From the NCBI GenBank assembly GCA_025061865.1, contig JANXAA010000045.1, forward strand, positions 1 to 10,179: a DNA stretch of 10,179 bases. Direction: 5' to 3'. This stretch comes from Acidobacteriota bacterium. GTDB taxonomy: Bacteria; Acidobacteriota; HRBIN11. A program made the position numbers and the translations under genes. Shown one piece after another: positions 1 to 5,576 of this stretch (the stretch's first letter is position 1; each line of letters begins with the position of its first letter). The notes under the pieces were generated by a model. The model did no database searches. It was not told the origin of the DNA and worked only from the letters and a program-made list of their open reading frames with translations.

Positions 1-936
1 GACTTGACGCAGGGCCTGATAGAAGACCCACTCGGGCTCCCCATAAGCGCCCGAAAAGATCAGGTTCATGTCCAGTCGGAAAAGGGGAAGGTTCCACAGG
101 GACGAGACACACTTGACGGCCAAGCTCTTACCGCATCCGCTGATGCCCATGATCAGGATGCCCTTGGGACGGGGCAGGTCCTGACGGCGGGCCTCGGGGG
201 CAAACAGGACGGACCGCTTGCGGAGCCAGTCTTTCAGGACGTCCATCCCGCCGAGGTCCTCGAGAGTCCACCGGGGGGGCACGTATTCGAGAGCGCCTTC
301 CTTGCGGACGAGCTGTTCCTTTTCGTCAAAGACGGCTTCGAATAGTTCTCGTTCGTGCCGAAGAGGTCTTTGGGCGAGACGCTGGACGAGGTGAAAGATT
401 TCGTTGAACGTCAGGCCTCGCATCGTAGACGCCAAGCGAGGGATGAGGGCCTGCCAGGGTTGAAGGGCGGGCTGGGCCCGAAACAGGGCCTGGAGGTATT
501 GAACGATCTCTGCTTCCGTCGGGACATCCACAGGAATCAGGTAAAGCTCCCGCTTCAAGAGGTCCGGGACCCGAGCGTCAGGCGATACCATCACGACCAT
601 TTTAGGCTGGGTCCGGAGACGGTAGTAGAGGTCCCGGAGCTTGCGGACGAGGCTCGGTCGCCCGTTCAGCCACGGGGCAAAGTCCTTAAGTACAAAGACC
701 CCCCCTGTCGGATGCGACTCGATGAACTCGAGGGCCTGGAGGGGGTCCTGCGTATCCGAGGAAGACCCGCTGAATCCAGTAATGCAGGTCCACACGTACA
801 GGCTGTCAGGTTTCTGGAAGATAGCCCGGGCGAGCGCCTGAAGGCGCTGTTCGACTCGCGCTTCGTCCCAGGAAGCGACCCACACGAGGGGATACCGACT
901 CTGCCAAGCATGGGTCAGTTCTTGCCAGAGGTCCAT
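1..936 (-). CDS. Ycf46-type AAA+ ATPase (C-terminus cut by window edge)
   Basis: The minus-strand frame is open from an ATG at 936 to the window edge, giving 312 residues. The N-terminal half (about 1-205) has the pattern of the Ycf46-like family: a SRYPLVWVASWDEARVEQRL strand/helix near residue 13, then DPLQALEFIE and GVFVLKDFAPWL, each separated by charged helices. A linker ending in LEDLGGMD leads into the ATPase core. The Walker A motif is GISGCGKSL (lysine codon at 127-129), followed by LDMNLIFSGAYGEPE. Walker B, sensor and arginine-finger regions lie outside the window. Family members are soluble ATPases of poorly defined role, found in plastids, cyanobacteria and many bacteria. The start is supported by GGAAGG five bases upstream; an in-frame GTG at 961-963 is a weaker alternative. 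The first in-frame upstream stop is at 1018-1020. No partner gene is visible on this strand. Confidence 0.88.
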   Translation of the reverse strand, partial: MDLWQELTHAWQSRYPLVWVASWDEARVEQRLQALARAIFQKPDSLYVWTCITGFSGSSSDTQDPLQALEFIESHPTGGVFVLKDFAPWLNGRPSLVRKLRDLYYRLRTQPKMVVMVSPDARVPDLLKRELYLIPVDVPTEAEIVQYLQALFRAQPALQPWQALIPRLASTMRGLTFNEIFHLVQRLAQRPLRHERELFEAVFDEKEQLVRKEGALEYVPPRWTLEDLGGMDVLKDWLRKRSVLFAPEARRQDLPRPKGILIMGISGCGKSLAVKCVSSLWNLPLFRLDMNLIFSGAYGEPEWVFYQALRQV

Positions 937-1059
937 GAGCGCCTTCCGTGGGCTTACACCCACCGGCCATTTTACCCACGGCTCCCAAAAGGGGCAATGC
1001 TTCCATTCGCCGGGAGTTCATTATCGTTTGGGGTCATGGCTCATAGGGTCGGATAGTGA

Positions 1060-1103
1060 ATGGCAAATGGCGAGTCAAAAGGGGACGATGCGTCATTTGC
1101 CAT
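1060..1103. repeat. Close inverted repeat built on a heptamer (ATGGCAA)
   Basis: ATGGCAAATG (1060-1069) is exactly repeated in inverse as CATTTGCCAT (1094-1103). The pairing extends inward by one G-T and two more base pairs, giving a potential 13-bp stem around an 18-base loop. The left arm is itself two heptamers in tandem, ATGGCAA and ATGGCGA. It lies about 125 bases upstream of the minus-strand ATPase start, so it could form a hairpin in that gene's leader or be an intergenic repeat remnant. It has no U-run and is not a standard terminator. Confidence 0.6.
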
Positions 1104-1441
1104 AGGGAGCCGTGACCGTCGAGGGATACGCCGTCTCCGAGAGCCGGCCGATATGGGGCCAGACGGCCCTCTCCCGCCCGCGGGCCCTCCCCCGCCGCCA
1201 CCGCCGGGACCGGACTTCCACCACCACGGAATAGACGCCTCCCGCCCACCCCCGCGAGGGTCTCAGCGTGCGGCCACCCGCCGCCGGAAACGTCGTTGCG
1301 CGCACCGGTCGTCTCGGCCGACGGACCGTCCCGACCTTTCATGCCACCGCCGTGCCGTCGGCTCCGACCCCTTCTCGAATTGCTCTGTTTCCTTGTTCCT
1401 CACCTTCCCCTCGCATTTCACCTCCGACCTCAAGTGTCGAC

Positions 1442-1522
1442 CTAGATAGACATCGTGTTCAGAAAATCAAACACCTCGGGATGGCCGACAAGTACCTCGT
1501 CAAGCCTGATATAGCCGTGCAC
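1442..1522 (-). pseudogene. Short protein-like tail, possible gene remnant
   Basis: Minus-strand reading from a GTG at 1522 gives 26 residues ending in a TAG at 1442-1444 (GYIRLDEVLVGHPEVFDFLN in the middle). The mix of hydrophobic and acidic residues looks more like a real protein end than the surrounding frames do. The open frame extends only to a TAA about 90 bases further upstream, and there is no good ribosome site. It could be the 3' end of a decayed gene or chance. I do not recognise a family. Confidence 0.2.
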
Positions 1523-1603
1523 CGATAACCACCCCCTTAGGCATACTTCGTGCTCCCTCCGTCCTGAGGCATCTTAACAGAGCGGCTTAGCTCGTAAGAG
1601 TCC

Positions 1604-1617
1604 GGACGGATCCGTCC
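1604..1617. repeat. Perfect 14-bp palindrome
   Basis: GGACGGATCCGTCC is a perfect palindrome with no spacer, lying about 120 bases upstream of the pseudopilin start. It would suit a dimeric regulator as an operator, but it may be chance in GC-rich DNA. I see no second copy in the window. Confidence 0.35.
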
Positions 1618-1623
1618 CTCCGA

Positions 1624-1637
1624 CCCTCCGAGGAGGG
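1624..1637. repeat. Short hairpin CCCTC-CGAG-GAGGG
   Basis: CCCTC (1624-1628) pairs with GAGGG (1633-1637) around a four-base loop, and four T residues follow at 1641-1644. A five-bp stem is too short for a confident terminator, and no gene on the plus strand ends just before it. It sits seven bases after the 14-bp palindrome. Confidence 0.25.
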
Positions 1638-1735
1638 CGATTTTCCAGGCATAGGACCGATAGGTTAGTCGACCTACGCCCTCCTCACGGGGTCAACCTG
1701 TTCTGTCAAGAAATTTCGGACCGGAAAGCATACCC

Positions 1736-2257
1736 ATGATACGTTTCAGATGCTGCCTTGAATCCGGTGTAAGCCTAACAGAAACTCTCGTCGGCCTGAG
1801 TCTCGTCGGTCTGCTGGCCGGGTTTACCCTGAGCGTCGTGCACGCCTGGCAGGTCCGGTTCAAGGCCTTAGAAATTCCCCAGGCCCTGACCGCCGATATC
1901 GTCTACGTGCAAGGGATGGCCATACGGCAGGGTCGGTCCGTCGGCCTCGTCTTGGAACTGCCCGACCCCAAGGGCTACCGGATCTGCATTGATACGAACG
2001 GCGACGGTCTTTCGCGTTCGGATATTCAGAAGGGCTGGGACGTCTGCCCCGGACCGGAAATACGATTAGAGCGTTCGCCTTGGATTCAAGCCGTAGAATT
2101 GCGCTGGGGGGCGCACCGAATGATCATCTGTAACAGTTGGGGCCTCTGCACATCGGCCAGGACCTGCTGGGTGGTCCTACCCATCAGAGAACGCGGGTGC
2201 CTCGTCTGGAATGGCACGACGAGCCAAACCCGGTGGGAGCGGTCCCTGGTTCCATAG
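1736..2257 (+). CDS. GspH/FimT-like type II secretion or type IV pilus pseudopilin
   Basis: This 173-residue protein begins with an 11-residue leader ending in glycine. The class III prepilin site is G11 followed by VSLTE, with the glutamate at mature position +5. Next comes one hydrophobic helix (about residues 18-36, LVGLSLVGLLAGFTLSVV). The middle holds YRICIDTNGDGLSRSDI and a GWD turn, a pattern typical of GspH/FimT minor pseudopilins. The C-terminus reads as short beta strands. The protein would be processed by a prepilin peptidase at the inner membrane and placed near the tip of a pseudopilus. No other secretion or pilus gene is in the window, so it is an orphan here. Six cysteines (84, 104, 132, 138, 144, 155) lie in the mature domain, which is many for this family. 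The ribosome site before the ATG is weak. Confidence 0.8.
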   Translation: MIRFRCCLESGVSLTETLVGLSLVGLLAGFTLSVVHAWQVRFKALEIPQALTADIVYVQGMAIRQGRSVGLVLELPDPKGYRICIDTNGDGLSRSDIQKGWDVCPGPEIRLERSPWIQAVELRWGAHRMIICNSWGLCTSARTCWVVLPIRERGCLVWNGTTSQTRWERSLVP

Positions 2258-2286
2258 CCACCCCAACCCGCTTTGTGCTACCATAG

Positions 2287-2299
2287 ATTCTCTGAGAAT
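2287..2299. repeat. Palindrome ATTCTC-T-GAGAAT
   Basis: Six base pairs are perfectly inverted around a single T. It lies 30 bases after the pseudopilin stop and four bases before the left octamer array. It might be an operator-like site or part of the repeat's boundary. Confidence 0.35.
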
Positions 2300-2302
2300 A
2301 GA

Positions 2303-2350
2303 TAGGCAGGTAGGCAGGTCGGTAGATGGGCCGATAGGCGGGTAAGGGCC
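2303..2350 (+). repeat. Array of six degenerate octamers (TAGGCAGG-like), left arm
   Basis: Reading in exact steps of eight gives TAGGCAGG, TAGGCAGG, TCGGTAGA, TGGGCCGA, TAGGCGGG and TAAGGGCC. All start with T, and all six have G at the fourth position. Units two to four are repeated in inverse at 2595-2612 with 17 of 18 bases matching. Confidence 0.65.
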
Positions 2351-2415
2351 GGACCCCGGGTTGGCTCGACGACGGAAGAGATTTCTATGCAATAGATACC
2401 GGGATGTAGGCCGCT

Positions 2416-2448
2416 ACAGGAGGCGCAAGGTCTACTTAGACCCCCTGT
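2416..2448. repeat. Two-tier hairpin in the icd upstream spacer
   Basis: An outer stem ACAGG (2416-2420)/CCTGT (2444-2448) encloses an inner stem GGTCT (2429-2433)/AGACC (2438-2442) with a four-base ACTT loop. Partial pairing of GG with CC continues next to the outer stem. It may be a structured leader or small RNA element. There is no T-run after it. Confidence 0.4.
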
Positions 2449-2582
2449 CCAGGACGAATAGCCCGGCCGGCCCATAGAGCGCCTACGTCTGGACGATGGG
2501 CTACTGGGGACCGTTATGGCAGGCCGGACTCGGTTCGAAACAGCCACCTCTGGCCCCTCTCCTTACCCACGCATGGCCGCAT

Positions 2583-2622
2583 ATTCCCCATTGCCCCATC
2601 TGCCGACCTGCCCAACTACCCA
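2583..2622 (-). repeat. Array of five degenerate octamers, right arm (inverse of left arm)
   Basis: On the minus strand, from 2622 down, exact octamer steps give TGGGTAGT, TGGGCAGG, TCGGCAGA, TGGGGCAA and TGGGGAAT. This is the same pattern as the array at 2303-2350, pointing towards it. The single mismatch in the 18-base matching core would be a G-U pair in RNA. Confidence 0.65.
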
Positions 2623-2659
2623 CTTGCTGAAGACCGTAGTTTGCTACGTCGAGAGAGCT

Positions 2660-2664
2660 GGAGG
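2660..2664 (+). promoter_or_regulatory. Ribosome binding site GGAGG that fixes the icd start
   Basis: GGAGG lies six bases before the ATG at 2671. It falls inside any reading that starts at the in-frame TTG at 2641, so the ATG is the better start. Confidence 0.7.
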
Positions 2665-2670
2665 TTGGAC

Positions 2671-3930
2671 ATGACGCAATATGTATTTCAAAAGATCACG
2701 CCCCCCACGCGGGGGGAAGTCATCCAACTTCAGGAAGGCCGGGTGGTCCCGCCCGAACGGCCCATCGTCCCCTTCATCGAGGGCGACGGCATCGGACCCG
2801 ATATCATGCGGGCCGCCCGCCTCGTCCTCGACGAGGCCGTCCGCCTCGCCTATGGCGGTCGTCGGGAAATCGTCTGGTTCGAGGTCTACGCCAGTCGGAA
2901 GGCCCAGGAGCTCCTGGGGGAGCTCCTGCCCGCGGACACCCTGCGAGTCCTACAGACGTATCGGGTAGGTCTTAAGGGGCCGTTCACGACGATGGCCGGA
3001 CCGAGAGGCTACCGGAGCCTCGTCGCTCAGATTCGCCAGCAATTAGACCTCTATGCGTGTATTCGTCCGATTCGGTATTTTCGGGGCGTTCCGGCGCCGG
3101 TTCGGCATCCGGAGAAGGTGGACATGGTGGTGTTTCGGGAGAACACGGAGGACGTGTATGCGGGCCTGGAGTGGGGGGCCGGGAGCGAGGAGGCGAGGCG
3201 GCTTCGGGAGTGGCTCCGGGAGGTCCTGGGGGTCGAGGTTCGGGCGGACGCCGGGCTGGGCCTGAAGCTGATTTCGGCCTATGGGAGCCGGCGGCTGGTG
3301 CGGGCGGCCCTGCGGTATGCGGTCGAGCGGGGTCGGCGGAGCGTGACGTTGGTCCATAAGGGGAACATCATGAAGTACACGGAGGGGGCGTTTCGGGAGT
3401 GGGGGTACGAGGTGGCCCGGGAGGAGTTTGGGGGTCAGGTCGTGACGGAGGCGGAGGTGGGGGAGGTGTATGGGGGTTCGGTCCCTGCGGGGAAGGTCGT
3501 CCTCAAGGACCGGCTGGCTGACAACATGTTCCAGCAGGTGTTGCTGAGGCCGGAGGAGTACGACGTGTTGGCGACGCCGAACTTGAACGGGGACTACCTG
3601 TCGGACGCTTTGGCGGCGCAGGTGGGGGGTCTGGGGATGGCGCCGGGGGCGAATGTGGGGGACAGGGCCGCCATCTTTGAGGCGACCCACGGGTCGGCAC
3701 CCAAGTACGCCGGTCTCGACAAGGTGAACCCGACGTCGTTGATCCTCTCGGGCGTCATGATGCTGGAGTGGCTGGGGTGGGTGGAGGCGGGGGGGTTAGT
3801 CGTGAGGGGTTTGGAGGCGACGTTTGAGGAGCGGTACGTGACGTACGACCTGGCGCGGCAGATGGTGGGGGCGACGGAGGTGCGGACGTCGCAGTTTGCT
3901 GAGCGGGTCGTGCGGAATATGGGGGGATAG
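2671..3930 (+). CDS. icd: Isocitrate dehydrogenase, NADP-type
   Basis: This 419-residue protein aligns along its length with the E. coli Icd type (416 residues), which oxidatively decarboxylates isocitrate to 2-oxoglutarate in the TCA cycle. Visible landmarks are IEGDGIG (37-42), the substrate loop RSL with S116 (E. coli S113, the AceK target), R122, R132, R156, Y163, K230, D284, D308 and D312. The coenzyme residues K345, Y346, V352, Y392 and R396 match those that select NADP in the E. coli enzyme. One oddity is that the residue equivalent to E. coli N115, which contacts substrate, is V118. Codon choice is C-ending in the first 130 codons, then shifts sharply to G/T-ending. The gene stands alone with a hairpin 22 bases after its stop. 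I took the ATG at 2671 for its GGAGG. Confidence 0.95.
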   Translation: MTQYVFQKITPPTRGEVIQLQEGRVVPPERPIVPFIEGDGIGPDIMRAARLVLDEAVRLAYGGRREIVWFEVYASRKAQELLGELLPADTLRVLQTYRVGLKGPFTTMAGPRGYRSLVAQIRQQLDLYACIRPIRYFRGVPAPVRHPEKVDMVVFRENTEDVYAGLEWGAGSEEARRLREWLREVLGVEVRADAGLGLKLISAYGSRRLVRAALRYAVERGRRSVTLVHKGNIMKYTEGAFREWGYEVAREEFGGQVVTEAEVGEVYGGSVPAGKVVLKDRLADNMFQQVLLRPEEYDVLATPNLNGDYLSDALAAQVGGLGMAPGANVGDRAAIFEATHGSAPKYAGLDKVNPTSLILSGVMMLEWLGWVEAGGLVVRGLEATFEERYVTYDLARQMVGATEVRTSQFAERVVRNMGG

Positions 3931-3951
3931 GTCTCCGGAGGCCGGGTGGCT

Positions 3952-3973
3952 GGGTCCCATGTGAAAGGGACCC
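3952..3973 (+). terminator. Hairpin after icd, terminator-like without U-tract
   Basis: GGGTCCC (3952-3958) and GGGACCC (3967-3973) form a perfect 7-bp stem with an eight-base loop, starting 22 bases after the icd stop. No T-run follows, so rho-independent termination would be non-canonical. Confidence 0.45.
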
Positions 3974-4143
3974 CGACCCACGGGATATAGACCACAGACT
4001 CCCCCGGAAATCCTATTGTGTCCCTCGTCTTAAAGTGAGACGATAGAGAACCGGACCTGCATGGCCAATTCTGCAGTCTTTTCTCAGGACCTGGCACCTG
4101 GGGACCTCCAATTATCATTCTTGTCCCCTCGGAGAAGGGATCG

Positions 4144-4851
4144 ATGTCGTGGGCAGGTCGAGCGGCGATCGTTACCGGTGCCGGCCGTGGCATCGGCCGG
4201 GCCATCGCCCAGGCTTTGGGTCGAGAGCGCATGCAGGTCGGCCTTTTGGGTCGACGAGTTTCTGAATTGGAGGCCGTCGCCCCTGAGATTCAGGCGGCCG
4301 GCGGACGGCCCATCGTGCTCCAGGCTGACGTGCGAGACTACGCTTCGCTGGAGCGGGCTTTTCAGGACTTTTGGGCGACGACGGGTCGGTTGGACGTCTT
4401 AGTCAATAACGCAGGTATCGGCATCTTTCGGCCTGTCGAGGAGATGACGCCGGAGGAGTTCGACGATGTCGTTCGGACGAACCTATACGGCGTCTTCTAC
4501 TGCTGTAAACTGGCCATCCCTCGGATGAGGCGGACGGGCGGGGGCTATATCATCCAGGTCGGCTCCCTGGCCGGACGAAACCCCATCGCCGGTGGAGCGG
4601 CCTACTGTGCGTCCAAGTTTGCGGTCCGGGGCTTCTCGGAGAGCCTGATGTTGGAGGTCCGATACGATGACATCAAGGTCACGACGATCGCCCCGGGATC
4701 GGTCGATACCCACTTTGGGGGCCACGGGGAGAACGCGGCCTGGAAGCTTCGGCCGGAAGACATCGCCCAAGTCGTCGTGGACCTTCTCCACACGGCCCCG
4801 CATGCTCTGGCAAGTTACGTCGAACTACGGCCCCTAAAGCCCCAGAAGTGA
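4144..4851 (+). CDS. Short-chain dehydrogenase/reductase (SDR), classical type
   Basis: This 235-residue protein has the full classical SDR pattern. The cofactor loop is TGAGRGIG (11-18). R37-R38 follow the second strand and favour NADP(H). D62-V63 sits at the adenine pocket, NNAG is at 88-91, and the catalytic set is N113, S141, Y154 and K158. The ending ELRPLKPQK resembles 3-oxoacyl-ACP-reductase-like SDRs of broad substrate use, so the substrate cannot be read from sequence. It is a soluble oxidoreductase. It begins 213 bases after icd with a GGAGAAGGG purine stretch just before the ATG. A small hairpin and octamer repeats follow its stop. It is probably a single-gene unit. Confidence 0.9.
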   Translation: MSWAGRAAIVTGAGRGIGRAIAQALGRERMQVGLLGRRVSELEAVAPEIQAAGGRPIVLQADVRDYASLERAFQDFWATTGRLDVLVNNAGIGIFRPVEEMTPEEFDDVVRTNLYGVFYCCKLAIPRMRRTGGGYIIQVGSLAGRNPIAGGAAYCASKFAVRGFSESLMLEVRYDDIKVTTIAPGSVDTHFGGHGENAAWKLRPEDIAQVVVDLLHTAPHALASYVELRPLKPQK

Positions 4852-4866
4852 ATCGGGCGTAGGGAA

Positions 4867-4898
4867 TAGAGTAGTAAGGCCATAAGGCAGTGGGGCTG
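4867..4898 (+). repeat. Octamer array after the SDR gene (TAAGGCAG-like), left arm
   Basis: Octamer steps give TAGAGTAG, TAAGGCCA, TAAGGCAG and TGGGGCTG. The core TAAGGCAGTGGGGC (4883-4896) recurs in inverse at 5102-5115 with 13 of 14 bases matching. The pattern resembles the array at 2303-2350. Confidence 0.55.
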
Positions 4899-4903
4899 AC
4901 TGC
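4887..4903 (+). terminator. Small hairpin after SDR
   Basis: GCAGT (4887-4891) pairs with ACTGC (4899-4903) around a seven-base loop, 36 bases after the SDR stop. It overlaps the octamer array. With five bp and no T-run, it is only a weak terminator candidate. Confidence 0.25.
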
Positions 4904-5091
4904 AACATGGAGGGCCTAGGGCCTTGCTTTGTGCTGACGGCTCGTCCCCCTCGCGTCCCTAAACGACTAAGTCGCCGACCTGTAATCTTGTTCACTGGGA
5001 TTTGGGAGGGTGGACATGCAGGGGTAGGAAAAACTGAGCCCCTAATATTTAACACCCAAGGCCTAATGCTCCGAGTCGAGTTGGCAAAACA

Positions 5092-5115
5092 CTCCCTTAT
5101 TGCCCTACTGCCTTA
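5092..5115 (-). repeat. Octamer array before the thioesterase gene, right arm
   Basis: Minus-strand octamer steps from 5115 down give TAAGGCAG, TAGGGCAA and TAAGGGAG. It is the inverse partner of the array at 4867-4898. It ends 24 bases before the thioesterase ATG, so it is likely within or next to that gene's leader. Confidence 0.55.
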
Positions 5116-5138
5116 CGCCGATCTCCTTGGAGTCCGAC

Positions 5139-5576
5139 ATGACTCGACCGACCGGACGGCTTAGCATCGACGTCGAGGTCCGATTTCGGGACTGCGACCC
5201 GATGGGTCACGTGAACAATGCCGTGTACCTGACTTATCTGGAAGAGGCTCGCAAGCACTACTGGCGGGAAGTCTTGGGCCTCCAGGACTATCGGCAGGTC
5301 GATTTTATTCTGGCCCGGGTGGAGATCGACTTCCGGGCCCCAGCGTTTCCGGGTCAGGTCCTCCGGGTGTGGATCTGGGCCGGCGAGCTTCGACAGTCCA
5401 GCTTTGACTTTCATTACGAAATCCGGGACACGGCGACCGACGGCCTGATTGCTCAGGCCCGGACCGTGCAGGTCATGTACGATTATACGCACCAGCGGCC
5501 CAAGCCGGTCCCGGACGCTGTCCGGGACCGTATCAGGGCCTTCGGGACGGGGGTCTCCCCTGCCGGTAAGCCCTGA
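5139..5576 (+). CDS. Acyl-CoA thioesterase, 4HBT/hotdog family
   Basis: This 145-residue hotdog-fold protein is the normal size for the family. The N-terminal signature is VRFRDCDPMGHVNNAVYLTY, with the likely catalytic aspartate D20, then H24, N26-N27 and the long helix beginning LEEARKHYW. The strands that follow (VDFILARVEIDF, QSSFDFHYEIRD, ARTVQVMYDY) match the FadM/YbgC-like arrangement. Such enzymes hydrolyse acyl-CoA thioesters in the cytoplasm; chain length cannot be inferred. GGAG at 5129-5132, six bases before the ATG, supports this start over an upstream in-frame TTG at 5100. Its last 44 bases overlap the 3' end of the opposite-strand archaemetzincin. Its spacer shares repeat structure with that of icd. 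Confidence 0.9.
   Translation: MTRPTGRLSIDVEVRFRDCDPMGHVNNAVYLTYLEEARKHYWREVLGLQDYRQVDFILARVEIDFRAPAFPGQVLRVWIWAGELRQSSFDFHYEIRDTATDGLIAQARTVQVMYDYTHQRPKPVPDAVRDRIRAFGTGVSPAGKP

Larger units (their letters stand above)
1104..1735. other. Long spacer with a GC-rich block, no confident gene
   Basis: This stretch separates the leftward ATPase from the rightward pseudopilin. Positions 1140-1330 are extremely G+C-rich, with C-runs and small palindromes such as GCCCGCGGGC at 1176-1185. From about 1370 the composition falls back towards average. Reading frames on both strands here are proline/arginine-rich and show no family pattern. A short protein-like tail (1442-1522, minus), a 14-bp palindrome and a small hairpin are listed separately. 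Promoters for both flanking genes must lie here, but I could not identify a convincing -10/-35 pair. Confidence 0.6.
2258..2670. other. Spacer between pseudopilin and icd, framed by inverted octamer arrays
   Basis: No credible gene is seen in these 413 bases. They contain a 13-base palindrome (2287-2299), a left array of degenerate octamers (2303-2350), a two-tier hairpin (2416-2448) and a right array of the same octamer in inverse orientation (2583-2622), all listed separately. The icd promoter is presumably here, but I could not place it. Confidence 0.6.
4852..5138. other. Spacer between SDR and thioesterase genes, no gene
   Basis: Besides the flanking octamer arrays, this region holds a 7-base tandem (AGGGCCT twice, 4912-4925). 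Its centre, around 4980-5060, has more A+T than the coding regions. A plus-strand frame from 4907 is open but has no ribosome site, rare-looking codons and no family pattern. A promoter for the thioesterase is expected here, but I could not assign it. Confidence 0.5.

Noticed and set aside
355..1056. Long plus-strand open frame of 233 residues
   Set aside because: It is antisense to the AAA ATPase gene, whose Walker A and family motifs are clear on the minus strand.
1210..1226. Minus-strand GGTGGAAGTCCGG resembling part of RNase P RNA
   Set aside because: The other conserved RNase P segments are absent from the surrounding sequence on that strand.
1034..1449. Overlapping open frames on both strands in the GC-rich spacer
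   Set aside because: The products are proline/arginine/glycine-rich with no domain pattern and no ribosome sites; such frames are expected from GC-rich DNA.
1704..1709. Perfect TTGACA -35 box on the minus strand
   Set aside because: No -10-like sequence at 16-18 bases downstream, and the nearest gene start in that direction is about 770 bases away.
2530..2545. GGTTCGAAA resembling a tRNA T-loop
   Set aside because: The flanking bases CTCGG and CAGCC do not pair as a T-stem, and no acceptor or anticodon arm can be built around it.
2641..2670. Ten-residue N-terminal extension of icd from TTG
   Set aside because: The GGAGG at 2660-2664 lies within it and correctly spaces the ATG at 2671.
4907..5164. 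85-residue plus-strand frame in the SDR-thioesterase spacer
   Set aside because: It has no ribosome site, codon choice unlike the real genes, runs into the thioesterase gene out of phase and has no recognisable family.
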